In this document: positions 21,672 to 32,946 of the stretch, piece after piece
How positions within the stretch are numbered: position 1 is the stretch's first letter
Layout: every line of letters starts with the position of its first letter
Source of the DNA: Gracilariopsis chorda
Lineage: Eukaryota; Rhodophyta; Florideophyceae; Gracilariales; Gracilariaceae
Reading direction: 5' to 3'
DNA: 64,000 nt
Assembly (NCBI GenBank): GCA_003194525.1
Contig: NBIV01000030.1
Coordinates: forward strand, 186,001 to 250,000
Program-made: the position numbers and the translations under genes
The notes under the pieces: generated by a model
The model's database searches: none
The model's input: only the letters and a program-made list of their open reading frames with translations
Told to the model about the DNA's origin: nothing

Positions 21672-24600
21672 TATAGTTCAAAGCCAATTAAAACATGTTC
21701 AACTGCAAATCACTAAAATCTGGCTCGTTTAGCTATGTTTCTGCTTAATTAAAAACCTCTATTACAAAAAATGGGTGCAGAACGATTTCACGACTGCAAA
21801 CGCACCATTGGTGCACTGTAAGTAAACGGTATTCGTCAAATTTGAGTAGCGATCGTAGATCAGTCCTAGGTAACAAATACCACGCATTGTGCCTTGGAGT
21901 AGACCCAATATGTTTATGGCAACTTTCTAACTGCAGGGTCGCTGGAAAGAGCTTCAATGTTGAAGAATTGCGTTTCAGAGAGATTAACTTCTTCAGGTAC
22001 GAGTCTCATTTGCTCAGCAGTTTTTATAGATCAGCGGCCATGCTTTGCCAATAAAACCTGCGACGCATCGTCCTGCGCATCCCACGTCTACCCGTGTGAT
22101 CTTTTACGTGCATGCAATGATGTTTATCTATCTTTTGGACACCTACGTACGATTATCGGCTTGTTTTAGTTCAATCTAGATCTGCGGAGTAATGATAATT
22201 CTTCTTTTCTGGGAAGCAACCGCCTCTGGTCATTCACATACTTTTTGCGCATCTCGACACAAAACTGGTCAGCAGGTTTTCCTTCGAGCAGCTCCTATTG
22301 TGACAAAGCTGCCACTTCATGTTCTTCGACGTCAAAAATAGCTTCCTTTAGAGACAAAGACAACAAGGAATTTCTTCTGACGCATTGATGGTGGCCTCAA
22401 CATCCGTCGGTATGCGGGATTGCATCGTTAGTACGTCAGTTTTATGTTTTACCTCGCTCTCACAGGTATTTGAAGAGACGCATTGCCCTACAATTGGCAG
22501 AGGTGTGTTATAATTGACGTCAATGTTCATCACTTCTGCAGTGTGCTGTTCCTCGTTGTTTAAAGAAATTTTTGGCCTGGTTGGTTGGTTCATTTTAAAA
22601 CCTATTCGTCTCACTGACTTTGGTATAAAACCGTTGCTTACGCTGAGCCACTTCATAAGGGCGTCTCGAATGCGGTACTAAGTTATTCCGTATTTTTAAC
22701 AGTCAATGGTAGGCCCAAACATCCTGTGAATCGCTCGAATATTCCTTGTTTGAACCGCTCTTAGCAAGAACTAGGTGGAAGTAAGAAGCGATTTTAGTTT
22801 GCCGCGCGTTGAGAGCAATGACCGGAACAATGGAACAGAAAGTTGGCCTTTTGTACTTAAAGATTGGTTTGCGTTCCGTTGTTTCCCCGCTATGTGTGTT
22901 TGGAACGTTGTGTCTGAGATCATGATAGTAAAAACAGAGATAATTTGGGGTTTGTAGTTGGTTTACTTTTCTGTAAAGCATATGAACGTTGTATTGAATT
23001 TGAAAGGACCTGTCTTTCTCACACCATATCTTGTAATCCTGTCATATGAATTTGCCCATTGTACGCGCATCGGGAGGATTTGAGTCTTATTATGTCATGA
23101 CAGGAACAAGAAAGCGATATCCACATTGGTTGTACAATGGCGTGGACTTTTGTGACGGAGGATACGGCTCTGAGAGCCTGGCTACACAAAGACCCGGCGT
23201 ATCACCTTCGTCTGTGACTTTTGTGTTTTGACCAGCCTGACGCATTTAGTACTGAACGGTTAAACCATCTCACGATAAGTTACGAGGTTACATGTAAACA
23301 AGATCATTGGCTCATTGCTTCAAAACGAGCAATGATCATGATGATCAGTGCTCGCTTTGAATCAATGTCATTGATGGCAAAAGTGCAACCGATGCTAAAT
23401 ATACCCGTGTAGCATTACAAGTGAATCAGATGCAAATGTATTTTTACAAAGAGTGCTCCTCAAAATGGTGACATGTACCCCAGAAGAGCGGTCGCGGATG
23501 CGGTCTAAAATTGGAGCGATGTGCGCACAAAGAAGACCAATTCTATGAGTTGTAAGGGTGTAAGGAACAAACAGGAGTAACTTTACATTGGTATGCTGAA
23601 CGTTTAGAGTCGGATCTTGCACCTTCAAAACGTGAAGGTGCAAGCGGGGGCTCCAAACTCCAAACGCTTGGCGGGTATAAGAACTTGTCTACTAGGACGC
23701 AGACAAGAATAGAAAACTGCTCGGAACTCTTTCCGAAGGTTTTCTAAACTAAAATAGTTTCGAACACAGTCTTGCGTTGATCAGAGCTTCTTTATACAAG
23801 GAGAAGGGAACAGGGCCAAGAGAGCTCAGTTTATAGAGCTTTTTGAGTGTTGCGTACAAAGTTGTGGTTGCTGATGTTTGGCAACCTTATCGTTAGAGTT
23901 TGTTAATTGATTCAGCTGTCGTGCGTAAACGAGTGAATATGAGCGTGACACAGATGCAGCGAATGCTGTACGTGCACACGAAGTTTTTGCAGCACTTTGA
24001 GGACCTGGGATCAATAGTCGGAGACCGCGTGATTGGGCCTCGCTGCCTTCCACGTCATGTAAGGGTGGCTGGAAACGAGGTGCGGTTAAAACGAGTGAAA
24101 GGTGGTGAGGAGCTGTAAGAGAGGCTGTACTCCAAGGACCGGACGGTACCAGTAGGATATGGAGGTGTAACCGTTTATAAAGGTAGGCGCTGGATCAGAA
24201 GTGGGAGAAATTGGGAGTTGACGCAGAGATCACACGCAAGTGTAATAAACAGGGACGAGAACGTTTTTTGGTGTTATTTTCTAAGGGGATTGCTGAATAG
24301 TGGACGATTTTGATTGAGTTGAAGCTGGTGTGTGCTCTGGAGTGCAGTCGGGTCGGGCCCGATAGGACAAGAGCTATATTTGGGCGGTGGTGTGAAGGAT
24401 AATGGAGCGGGGCATGCGTGTGATTGTTTGTGTTTGGGGGGCAGGGGTGGTGTTTAGGGGATAGTAGAGGAGATGGTTATCGAGATGGGTGATGCAGGGT
24501 GGTAGAATCGGTGCTGTACTGTATATTCTTGTTTGTTACAGTGTAGTAACGCCGGTTCTAAACGCGAGAGTGGTAGACGCTGATGCGGTGGCAGAAGGCA

Positions 24601-24690
24601 GCAGTAACGTTTGCAGGAAGCAGAAAGATATCGGATGGCTACGAAAACGAGAGTTCTGATAGGGGGTTTACGTTAGATGGGTGCGCGACT
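21672..24690. other. About 3 kb without a recognisable gene
   Basis: Short frames only. The best are 102 codons at 22348-22656 (minus) and 72 at 23900-24118 (plus); neither resembles a family I know. No repeat ends were seen. Confidence 0.45.
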
Positions 24691-25520
24691 AGCAATATAG
24701 CGTGTGAACTCGGTGGAGGTTGATGAAATTTGGAGCGACAGCGGGGCGTGTGGAATAGAAATGATTTGAAGTGGGACTGTGTGCGCGCAAATCCGGTGTA
24801 ATTTGTGAGCTGGAACGATTTTTTTTAATTTTGTTGGAGGGCTGTTTTGCGAGAGAGCTGTTGTTTGTCCACAGGTGTGGGCGCGGACTGCACGGACGGC
24901 ACGTACAGTAAAGGGAAGTAGAAATGATCCGGGAATGGGTAAAACTGTGTGTGAGCATGAGATTTGGTTGTGAAGTGAGAACGGGTTGAGTGCGGTGGTC
25001 GGGATGGAGAGTGAGGGACAGAGGGGGGGTGTTGGGCGTGGTTGTGAGGTGTTGGAGCTGAAGCGAGTTTAAGTGGCTCGCGTGGGGTTTGGGCATGATG
25101 CAGACGAGTAAGTTGATGGATAATATAGCGAGTGCGAGATGGGAGGAGGACTGGGGCGGGTGGAAAGATAGGGCGTCGGGGTTGCAGGAGGTAGTTATCG
25201 GGGGTGGGGGTGGAATGCAAAGAATTATAGCGGGTGGTGCGAGTGCAAGAGCAAGGGCATATGCTACGTTGTTTAATAATATATATCGGTTTCGGCTGGG
25301 GGCGAAATGGAAATAAGAGGGGGGGTGTAGGAGTGCACGCATGGGCGACGGTGGTTGTAAGGGTGGTGGAGTTGCGTTATGTTGTGTGCAGGTTACAAAA
25401 TTTGTGAGTTAATGCGGTGGAGTCGTGTGGGTATGGATTTTTTTGGTGGGCGAACGGCTGCGGTTTTGTGGGCGTTGGCTGGTATAAAAGTAGATGGTTT
25501 GTGCCAGTGAGAGGAGGGGC

Positions 25521-25655
25521 GGGGGGGGGGGGGGGGAGGTGTGGGGCGGTGATAGTCGGTGTGCGGGCGCACGATAGCGTGGAGCAAACGTGTGTTCCGT
25601 TTATTGCTGCACGGTGGGTGGAAGCGCGGATGGCGGCGGTTGTGGGGGGGGGGGG
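25521..25655. repeat. Poly-G runs in the GC-rich island
   Basis: G16 at 25521-25536 and G12 at 25644-25655 in otherwise G-rich, non-repetitive sequence. They could form G-quadruplexes on the plus strand. Confidence 0.8.
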
Positions 25656-25834
25656 AGTGGACCGTGGGGACGGCGTTGAGCGCAGGGGGGGTCGCGAGAG
25701 GGGCGCGCGCGGCGCGGCGGCTGGAACGGGGCGCGCGCTACGCGACCGGGAATGGCGGTGAGGGAGTGGAGCGCGGCGGCGGTGGACCGGTGCCGCGCGG
25801 ACACGCTGGCAGCGCCAAGATGCACAATCCATGA

Positions 25835-25900
25835 GGCACGCGCGCGCGGCGCAAATGAAACGGAAAGGGCACGCGCGCGCGGCGCAAATGAAACGGAAAG
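25835..25900. repeat. Exact tandem duplication of 33 bp
   Basis: 25835-25867 and 25868-25900 are identical: GGCACGCGCGCGCGGCG followed by CAAATGAAACGGAAAG. A partial third CGCG-rich copy ending GGAAAG follows near 25950. The flanks are CG-dinucleotide rich. Confidence 0.85.
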
Positions 25901-26302
25901 CGCCGCCGTCGCGGCTCCCGCGCGCGCATTGGCCGACACAACGGCTCGCGCGCGCGCGGAAAGCATGCGCCCCGCACCGGTGGCGCGTCCGCCGCGCGCG
26001 CACCGCCAGCGCGCGTCGGCGCCACACGTTGCGCGTGTCGGCCGCCGCTTGCGCTTCGCGTGCGCCGCGCGGCGCTTTCGCTTCGCCCGCCACAAAGCTC
26101 CTTGTTTTACAGCTACCGTTGGTATCCCAAAATGGGCGCTCATCGGCGTGCGGGCGTGTGCGTGTGCGTGCGTCTCGAGTGAGTGGTGAGTGCGTCAGCG
26201 CATGCACACGAGCTACGCGTTCCCGCGCGCGTAAGCCGCAGCTACAAAAAAAAAGAAAAAAGAAAGAAAAGTTGTAATTATAATCCACCAACTACTGCCC
26301 CG

Positions 26303-26320
26303 CCCCCCCCCCCCCCCCCC
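26303..26320. repeat. Poly-C run (C18) just downstream of the zinc-finger gene
   Basis: C18 followed by further C-rich sequence, 30 bp beyond the stop of the minus-strand zinc-finger gene. On the coding strand it is a G-rich 3' tract that may influence 3'-end formation (inference). Confidence 0.75.
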
Positions 26321-26349
26321 TCCCCCCCTCTCTCCCCGGGGAGAGTCTC

Positions 26350-27171
26350 TCATCGTTCTAGCTTATCCCGGTGAAGCTTTTCCCGGTGGCGACTCAAGTT
26401 GCTCTTCTTCGCAAACTTGCGGTCGCAAAACTCGCACTCGAACGGGCGCTCGTTGTCGTGCACAGACGACACGTGCGACTTGAGGTCCGACCGCTTCCCG
26501 AACGCCTTCGGGCACTCCGGCACCGGGCACGAGTACGGCCGGATTCCCGCGTGCACCGTCTTCATGTGCTGGTTCAGGTGGCTGCGCTGCGAGAACTGAT
26601 GCGGGCACATCGAGCACTGGTACTTACTCGACCCCGACGACGCGCTCGACGACTCCCGCAGGTGCTTCTTCATGTGGCTTTGCAGCTCCTTCAGCGACCC
26701 GTATTGACGGTTGCAGTGCGTGCAAATGTGCGGCCCCGACACCGAGTGGCCCACTCCGCGCGACCCGCGCACGCTCGAGTGCATCGAATGCATCCGCAGC
26801 GGGAATTGCGACGATGTGCTCGCCCGCGACGCCGACCCTGACGACGACGCCGAGCTCGCCCCGCTCAGGCGGAACGACATCGACGCTTGGAATGACGTGC
26901 GCGACCCGCCGGACGACGACGCCGACCCTGCTGCCGTGCTTGCAGATGAGGACGATGAGCCCGGCTGCGAGCTGTCCAAAACCGTATTCCAATACGCTCG
27001 GGAGCCCGGCGCGTGGTGCGGACGTCCGCGCGGCATCGACGATGCACCGCGCGACGACGGCCGCCCGTACTCCGTGTTCGTCCGACGCAGTGACGCCTCA
27101 TCCTGCACGGAGTGCACTACGCCTTCCATTGGTGTTGCTTCGCTGTCCATCATGAGACGATTGATATCCAT
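26350..27171 (-). CDS. C2H2 zinc-finger protein, four fingers, probable transcription factor
   Basis: The first in-frame ATG is at 27169-27171, giving 273 residues without introns. The N-terminal half is Ser/Ala/Gly-rich with Arg patches and probably disordered. Four C2H2 fingers fill the C-terminal half: HICTHCNRQYGSLKELQSHM with a later His; YQCSMCPHQFSQRSHLNQHM; YSCPVPECPKAFGKRSDLKS with following His residues; and FECEFCDRKFAKKSNLSRHR. Each has the C-x2/4-C-x12-H-x3/4-H spacing. Fingers 2-4 are joined by TGEKP-like linkers (HAGIRP, HDNERP), a mark of DNA-binding arrays. Expected to act in the nucleus. The codon third positions are strongly G/C, unlike the transposons around it. It is the only intact non-transposon gene I can support here, and its target is unknown. 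Confidence 0.85.
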   Translation of the reverse strand: MDINRLMMDSEATPMEGVVHSVQDEASLRRTNTEYGRPSSRGASSMPRGRPHHAPGSRAYWNTVLDSSQPGSSSSSASTAAGSASSSGGSRTSFQASMSFRLSGASSASSSGSASRASTSSQFPLRMHSMHSSVRGSRGVGHSVSGPHICTHCNRQYGSLKELQSHMKKHLRESSSASSGSSKYQCSMCPHQFSQRSHLNQHMKTVHAGIRPYSCPVPECPKAFGKRSDLKSHVSSVHDNERPFECEFCDRKFAKKSNLSRHREKLHRDKLER

Positions 27172-27480
27172 TTGTGCTGCTCGTTGGCGCTTTTGGTGAG
27201 CTACCGATGTCACCCGACTTGGCAGGTTGCGGCGCTTGTTGCGGATGAGTTACGCAAGCGTTGCGGTTGTTAAGGGGGAGGCGGTGCGCGTGGGAACGGC
27301 GATGTTAGCGGGAGTGAGGGAAAAGGTAGTGGTACGGAGCGCGATGTTAGCTGCAGTGGAGGGGGGGAGGGGGCGGGCGCGGGGGCGGGGGCGGCAAGGT
27401 GCAAGAAGCGGACGCGATTTGAGCATAAGTTGAGCAGGGACGGAGTGAGAAGGGCATAAGAGCGCTTGATGAGAAATCGA
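27172..27480 (-). promoter_or_regulatory. GC-rich upstream region of the zinc-finger gene
   Basis: The 300 bp upstream of the ATG are GC-rich with a G-rich tract (27360-27395 on plus) and no clear TATA box. This is consistent with a TATA-less promoter, but it is inferred from position only. Confidence 0.25.
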
Positions 27481-27786
27481 GACTCCGCTGGTTGGGGGCC
27501 TTTGAGCGCGGCCCGAGCGTGCCCGCCACGCTCCGTCTCAATCACTTCTCTTGAACGTGAGTTGGGTCGTCACACGCGTGTGCCGTCCGCCGCCGCATGC
27601 GTGAGCGTTGCCAATGGTATATTGATGTCCCTTCTGTACTCGCACATATGAAAGCGATACACTCGGCCGTAGGCCGTGACTTGCCAAAAGGTACAGTTAC
27701 CGCTTTTGCTCATCAGTCGCAAGCGTCTTGTTCCTTTTTAAGCTTGCGCCCACAAGAAACGCCCCTGTCGGTCCGCGCGCTTGTGG

Positions 27787-27808
27787 CCCCCCCCCCCCCC
27801 CCCCCCCA
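27787..27808. repeat. Poly-C run (C22)
   Basis: An uninterrupted C22 at the edge of the GC-rich island, about 600 bp upstream of the zinc-finger gene. Confidence 0.8.
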
Positions 27809-27829
27809 TGGTTTGCAACATTATAGTTA

Positions 27830-30080
27830 GCTCCCCACTGTCACTCGTAAGGACGTTATTGGTCCACAAAGTTCTCCCAGACGCCTCAACTCCCCACCTC
27901 CCTACAAGCGGCTGCCCTCCATGGAGGCTCCACTCCTCCTAACTTACCTCTACGGCAATCCGTACGCACGCACGGTCCCCCTTGCTGCCCCACTCTCACA
28001 ATGTGATCTAGGATTACACCGCCATGCCAGTCGTCCACAACCACGGACACCACTAACCGACACCACCCCCCCCGTCGTCCCAGGTCATCTACCCTTTATC
28101 CACTGCGCGCTGCGGGCGTGCACCTTCACTGAACGTTCATTGACCACCTCTAACAAGTGAACAAAACAATACGATATTGCCCACCGCAACGGCGCATGCT
28201 CATTCCATCGCTCACACTACACCTGTACTGTCCACAACTCCAGCACCCACCTTCCTCATACGGCACGCTCACACAACAACAACAACAACAACAGCTTCTC
28301 AAGCGCTCTCGGGTCTGATTCCTATCGCACTTCCAACAGGCCATGGAGAAGCCCCTGAATGTAACCCAATTGTGGCCACAGCGCCTTGCTCGTGAAACCG
28401 CCGCTGTCGTCAGCAACGTACCACGAAGCCATGACGTCGTCGACAGCAGCTTGACCACATCTGCCCCCACCTCCCGCCACTATGCACTGTCCATGATGCT
28501 GCCGATATCTCCACGACGATGCTTGGAAGCAGCATTCATGTCATGAAACGATCATGCAGATCGCGTTTCTGTGCCACGTCTCCCGAAACAGCCCTCAACA
28601 CGCATTGCAAGCGTTCATATGATACGGGTACCAACGGATAACAGGCTGCAACCGTTGAGCTCGTGCATCATGCTTATGCGTTCAATAAGAACGCGTCTTT
28701 ACAGTGCACACCTCAAACAACTGTATGCGGCCAGCTCACCCATCACATCTTGTAGTATTATTTTTAGCAAAAACAGGAACCGAAATCGCAACCCTGTTGT
28801 ACGAAATGAGTTAGCAATATTTCTGCGCTTCGACAAACGTGCAGTGTCTGAAGTTCAGACTCTGAACGGTGCGCGCTCTCGATGCTGTGAGCGGTGCACC
28901 TGGCTCAACACGTTCACATTCATTCACCCGTTAGTTCGGCGGCGCAAAGCAAAAGTTGATACAACCATGTGACATCGCATCAACATGCCGCTTCATGAAG
29001 CGCGCGCACATAAAACATAAACCGAAGAACTTGTCTCGCCCAATCAAAACCTTAAAAACTGCTTCAAACTCGTCCAACGCCCACGCCTGGCGGTGAGAAA
29101 TCTGGCACAACCTATCGCTAGACTGTGCCGGTCTACGCAGCAGTCAGCGAGCAAAGCGAATGGAATGACACGTATACAACGCCACAAGCTTCATGATCGT
29201 GTATGTGTACACACGGTGGCTTCGTGTCAGCGTTAGTATTCACCGGACACTATCGATAATAATATCGATTCGTTTCAGGAAACCATCAAGCGCTCTGTAT
29301 CTTTTTATGCAAATACATCAATCCGCCGGAAAGTTGCTGAAAGCTCGCTATTCCTCTGGCACACCAATCATCACATGTCTGACGCCTAATACAACAGTGC
29401 CACAACTATCTGCAACGCTTCATTGTTCACATGCAGTTCCACTGCAGCCAGTCCTTGCTTATTTGACATTTTGTTCAAACACAAGCCTTACTAATGACAT
29501 GCACTCATTCATTCACCTTAGCCTGCTTGGCGCCCCTCTGAAGAGTACCATGCTAACCGTCAAAATGTGCAGTGGCAACCAAGCACCTGCGTGCAAATTG
29601 TCTCCAGACATATGTCAACACAAGTGAAGGCACCTCGAAGAGCTGTCTTCACGTGATGCTCTTAATAAATGACCGTCCTATTTTTGTGCAGCGCAAAGCA
29701 CCTCTCTTTTTTTATCCGCGTTTGGTTTACGATTGCCACACTGGATGTAGTCAGCAAATCGAAGTGCAGCGCATCCACAGATCAAGCGCCAACCAGCCAC
29801 TGTGTGATAAGTTCGGGTCGTGGTACCTGCTTCGATACCTTTTTTCTTTTACTCGACAGAGTCGGTGTTCGTTGTCAAATACCAACAGGGGGACGACTAC
29901 GCAAGTCGTGAATGATACCTACACGTGGCAACTATGCTGCTGTAAGTACTGTAACCGAACGGAGAGAAGCTGCTCAGGATTTAAAGCCAGGCGGAGCTGG
30001 CTACACACTGCCACAATGGAAAAGAATGAACCCATCTTTGTCGAACTGTAGCACGCCATCCACAATCGCCATACCCTTTA
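27830..30080. other. About 2.2 kb with no recognisable gene
   Basis: C-rich left part, a (CAA)n tract at about 28270-28292, and several unlinked short frames (133 codons at 28571-28972, 144 at 29193-29627, 159 at 29572-30051, all plus). They read neither as a known family nor as a convincing exon set. One may be a decayed transposon gene. Confidence 0.4.
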
Positions 30081-30093
30081 GGCCCTTTCTACA
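30081..30093. repeat. Left terminal inverted repeat of the Harbinger element
   Basis: GGCCCTTTCTACA, mirrored at the right end, preceded by TTA. Confidence 0.9.
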
Positions 30094-30203
30094 CTACCCC
30101 AGGACACGGTGCATTTCGTCCAAAATCCCCTTGATCCTGGGGATTTCCCATTTCTTAGGACATGCATCGGACACAGGCTCTCCTGTCCAAAATACCCCTG
30201 ATT

Positions 30204-30229
30204 TTGGGGTCGCTTGAAAGCGACCCCAA
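30204..30229. other. 12-bp-stem hairpin before the transposase start
   Basis: TTGGGGTCGCTT and AAGCGACCCCAA are separated by only two bases. It lies 40 bp upstream of the transposase ATG, so it falls in the promoter or 5' leader. A subterminal binding site or a regulatory hairpin is possible. Confidence 0.65.
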
Positions 30230-30268
30230 CTCGTGACCCATGATCATAGTCACTCCCGTCACCCAAAC

Positions 30269-31483
30269 ATGACTACCGAACGCCGTCGACACTTGGCCAT
30301 GGCCATTGCAGCCATTCTAGCAGCCGATGACGATGTCCAAGAGCCCATTGCAGCAGCAATGGTTTCGTCGACTAACTCAATCGCTCTGCGCCTTTTTTCC
30401 ACTACTGAAAATAGACGTAGCATGCGCGGACGGGCATGGAAGCGGTCCAGAAACCCTTCTTCATGGTTTTTTGACTATGAAGTCACGCAAGATTTTCTTG
30501 GAAGCTCATCCTGGCGAAGCCTCTTTCGCGTTTCCTACCCCATATTTCAACGTTTATCAAACGAATTGCGTCCTTATATAGAAGCGAACAACACAACATT
30601 TCGCAAAGCGTTGCCTGCAGAACTAAAAGTGGCTGCATTTCTTCTTTACGCTGTTGGTTGCACCTGCAAAAAAGCAGCATCTCATCTTGGAATAGGCTCA
30701 AGCACGGTGTCCTTGAGCGTTTCGATGATTTCGAATGCCATCACGAAGAATTACCAAGACTCTGTTCGATTTCCTACTATGGAGAACGACGTTGCGCTCG
30801 CCATGAAAGGCTTTGAGAGCATCAACAGGCTCCCGTACTGTGTCGTAGCCATAGACGGGACCCACATAAAATGGCTGTCTTGTCCAGAAGAGCAGTTTTA
30901 CGAATACAGATGTTATAAGGGGTATCCAAGCATCGTTTTATTTGCAGTGGTAACGGCAGATAGGAATTTTGTGTACGTGGATATTGAGAAGCCTGGGGTA
31001 TTAGGAGACTCTACTATTTACGAACAGTCAACGTTAAAGAAGAATATAGAGAAGGGTGTTTGGCTTGAAGCTCAAATTCCGCATCTAAAGATAGCGAATG
31101 TATTTGTGAGACCATACTCGATTGGTGATTGTGCTTTCCAGCTCAACAGAAATATGATGAAGACTTGCAGTGAACCGGAAAAGAACGCTAACCCCGTTCT
31201 TCGAACGTGGGATAAGATTGCCAGCAAGACGCGGAAGCCGGTGGAATGCGCATTCGGAATGCTAAAACAACGTTTCTCGGTGTTGAAGGAGGGGATCAAG
31301 CTTCACCACGAGAATGATATCGTTTTGTTTACATATGCCTGTGTGGTACTACACAACTGGAGTGTCGATAGCGGGGATATCACCGAAGCGTACTTTCCTG
31401 TCGATGATGATGACGATCCGAATGCTGTAGTAACCGCAGAAACAAGCGCTGGAAAAAAGCAACGAGATGCACTTCTTTATTAA
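30269..31483 (+). CDS. PIF/Harbinger transposase (DDE_Tnp_4 type)
   Basis: I start at the ATG at 30269, giving 404 residues; a GTG 36 bp upstream is in frame but not a usual eukaryotic start. An N-terminal segment with a helix-turn-helix-like stretch (around KKAASHLGIGSSTVSLSVS) precedes the nuclease domain. Catalytic residues are visible in family context: Asp196 in VAIDGTHIKW, Asp287 in SIGDCAFQL and Glu326 in KPVECAFGMLKQRF. The domain ends with VVLHNW, also typical. The enzyme would cut and rejoin element ends in the nucleus, inserting at TTA/TAA targets. No stop or frameshift is present, so it may be active. The converging accessory gene is broken, so transposition might need a partner from elsewhere. 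Confidence 0.93.
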   Translation: MTTERRRHLAMAIAAILAADDDVQEPIAAAMVSSTNSIALRLFSTTENRRSMRGRAWKRSRNPSSWFFDYEVTQDFLGSSSWRSLFRVSYPIFQRLSNELRPYIEANNTTFRKALPAELKVAAFLLYAVGCTCKKAASHLGIGSSTVSLSVSMISNAITKNYQDSVRFPTMENDVALAMKGFESINRLPYCVVAIDGTHIKWLSCPEEQFYEYRCYKGYPSIVLFAVVTADRNFVYVDIEKPGVLGDSTIYEQSTLKKNIEKGVWLEAQIPHLKIANVFVRPYSIGDCAFQLNRNMMKTCSEPEKNANPVLRTWDKIASKTRKPVECAFGMLKQRFSVLKEGIKLHHENDIVLFTYACVVLHNWSVDSGDITEAYFPVDDDDDPNAVVTAETSAGKKQRDALLY

Positions 31484-31516
31484 GTTACGAACTCACTTGA
31501 TGAACAGTAAGAAGAT

Positions 31517-32241
31517 CTAGATCTTTTCCACCAAACGTTCCAAAACACTGCGCGTTTTCTCCCTTTCCTCGTTTCCTTTTCTGAGCTCTGAAATCAAACT
31601 GGCATTCGTTTCTTCTTTTTTCTGTATAAATGCAGAAAGCGACTCATCTCGAGACATCTTTTGGCGTTTCCGCGTGCTCCTGGCTGGAAGTTCAAGAGCA
31701 CTGCTACCTTCGTCTGTAGAATATTGTGCCGGAGGATCATATCTTGCCTTGCCCTTCTCCAGTTCATGCATTTCTCCAAAGAATTCCGGAGTGTTGAAGA
31801 GATCTTCGTCATCTCCATCTCGAACAGACTGTTTCAATTTCGAAATGAAAGAAGAATATTCTTGCTTGATTCTCGTAAACTTTTTCTGCCATCCTTTGGG
31901 AGTGCGTTTGATGCCAAGACTTTGCTCAGCTACTTGACAGCATCCGAGAAAACGTCTTTCAAACTTTTCTTTTGTTGCTTACGATTACCGTACCCAGCTT
32001 TTTTCATCATTGAAAGCAATAAAATAACAGTGTCGCTATCGTAATTTGGTTTTGTCGGTGAGTTGGAATTAGCATCCGCTTCTGCTTCTTTCCCAGTTAG
32101 AGCGACAGCATGTTGATTGACGTGACTACGTTCTGCATTGGGAACGTTGTTGTCGTCAGTAGCCTTTTGGATGGCCGGAGCAGAGTGCTGGTTGCAAATT
32201 ACAGGCTGTGGTGGAGCTGAGAATTGAAAATTGTAGGTCAT
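31517..32241 (-). pseudogene. Harbinger accessory Myb/SANT-like protein, frameshifted
   Basis: From the ATG at 32239-32241 the frame runs through a Ser/Asn-rich N-terminus into SANT-like helices (SDTVILLLSMMKKAGYGNRK) and stops at TAG near 31930. Directly beyond, in another frame, the domain continues with SLGIKRTPKGWQKKFTRIKQ, then an acidic/Lys-rich helical C-terminus to 31517. No GT...AG intron fits the join. One missing base or two extra bases explain it. Such proteins bind subterminal repeats and bring the transposase into the nucleus. It ends 34 bp from the transposase stop, tail to tail. The break may be a true mutation or a consensus error. Confidence 0.65.
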
Positions 32242-32441
32242 TGAAAGAAGAGCTTGCGAAAGAACTGCGACGGTACTGGTCCCGAGGTGGGCGTGCGACT
32301 TGGAAGAGCTGCTGGCGTGGAGACTGATAATGTCTGGTCGTGTTTCTATACTATGGCGGGAAATGGGCACCTTTCTAAAAAATGTCCAAATGACAATTTC
32401 CCGCGAATGAGTGTCTCGGTGTCGAATTGTCCATGTCCATA

Positions 32442-32454
32442 TGTAGAAAGGGCC
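32442..32454. repeat. Right terminal inverted repeat of the Harbinger element
   Basis: TGTAGAAAGGGCC, the reverse complement of the left end, followed by TTA. Confidence 0.9.
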
Positions 32455-32457
32455 TTA

Positions 32458-32946
32458 CGTTGAGATACACGAATACCTCTTTTACTCTCCACCACAGCAT
32501 GTGGTTGCTGCCTAAAAAAGCAACTATAAACCTGCCAAGTCAAGCTTTCAAACACCAACCCCAGTTATCGCCATATAAACCCCTCCTCACTCCCATTTTC
32601 AACAAAGCTTGCGTACAACTGTCAACTGCGTAAATGCCCTTTACCGTAACAAATTACTCTCTTAATACCTGTATCCCGTATGCTTTCCCGACTGCCGCAA
32701 AACAATACGATAAAAAAAAAGGCTGTCTGTATTGCCGAATGGAACGTCCAGAAAAGAAAAAGTCTCGAGTTTAGAAGGTAGTCAAAATAGATTATAATGT
32801 CGTGTGTGATGAAACAGGAAACAAATAACCAGCTCTTTTCCTTCTTGGTACGTTTTATATTGATCAGAACGCTAATCTACTCTATTTTCTCTTAGTTCAC
32901 TATGTGGAAGCAAAAATAAAAACAAAAGAACAAAAATACCAGTAGA
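32458..32946. other. Short non-coding spacer
   Basis: About 490 bp without a recognisable gene, A-rich towards the 3' end of the pogo-like relic. Confidence 0.4.

Larger units (their letters stand above)
30081..32454 (+). mobile_element. Complete PIF/Harbinger DNA transposon
   Basis: The ends are a perfect 13-bp terminal inverted repeat, GGCCCTTTCTACA at 30081-30093 and its reverse complement at 32442-32454. TTA directly precedes (30078-30080) and follows (32455-32457), the 3-bp target duplication of this superfamily. Inside are an intact transposase on + and a Myb/SANT-like accessory gene on -, converging. At 2374 bp with an open transposase frame it looks like a young insertion. Confidence 0.93.

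Noticed and set aside
25377-26291. 304-codon minus-strand ORF downstream of the zinc-finger gene
   Set aside because: No ATG at its start, extreme Arg/Ala/Pro/Thr composition dictated by CG-rich and homopolymer DNA, overlapping open frames on the other strand, and it contains the exact 33-bp duplication.
26371-27199. Plus-strand ORFs of 156 and 162 codons over the zinc-finger gene
   Set aside because: Complement of the coding strand with third-position GC bias. The minus strand has four canonical C2H2 fingers.
28571-30051. Multi-exon host gene in 28.5-30.05 kb
   Set aside because: Open stretches do not join through plausible GT...AG introns into a recognisable protein, and stops are frequent.
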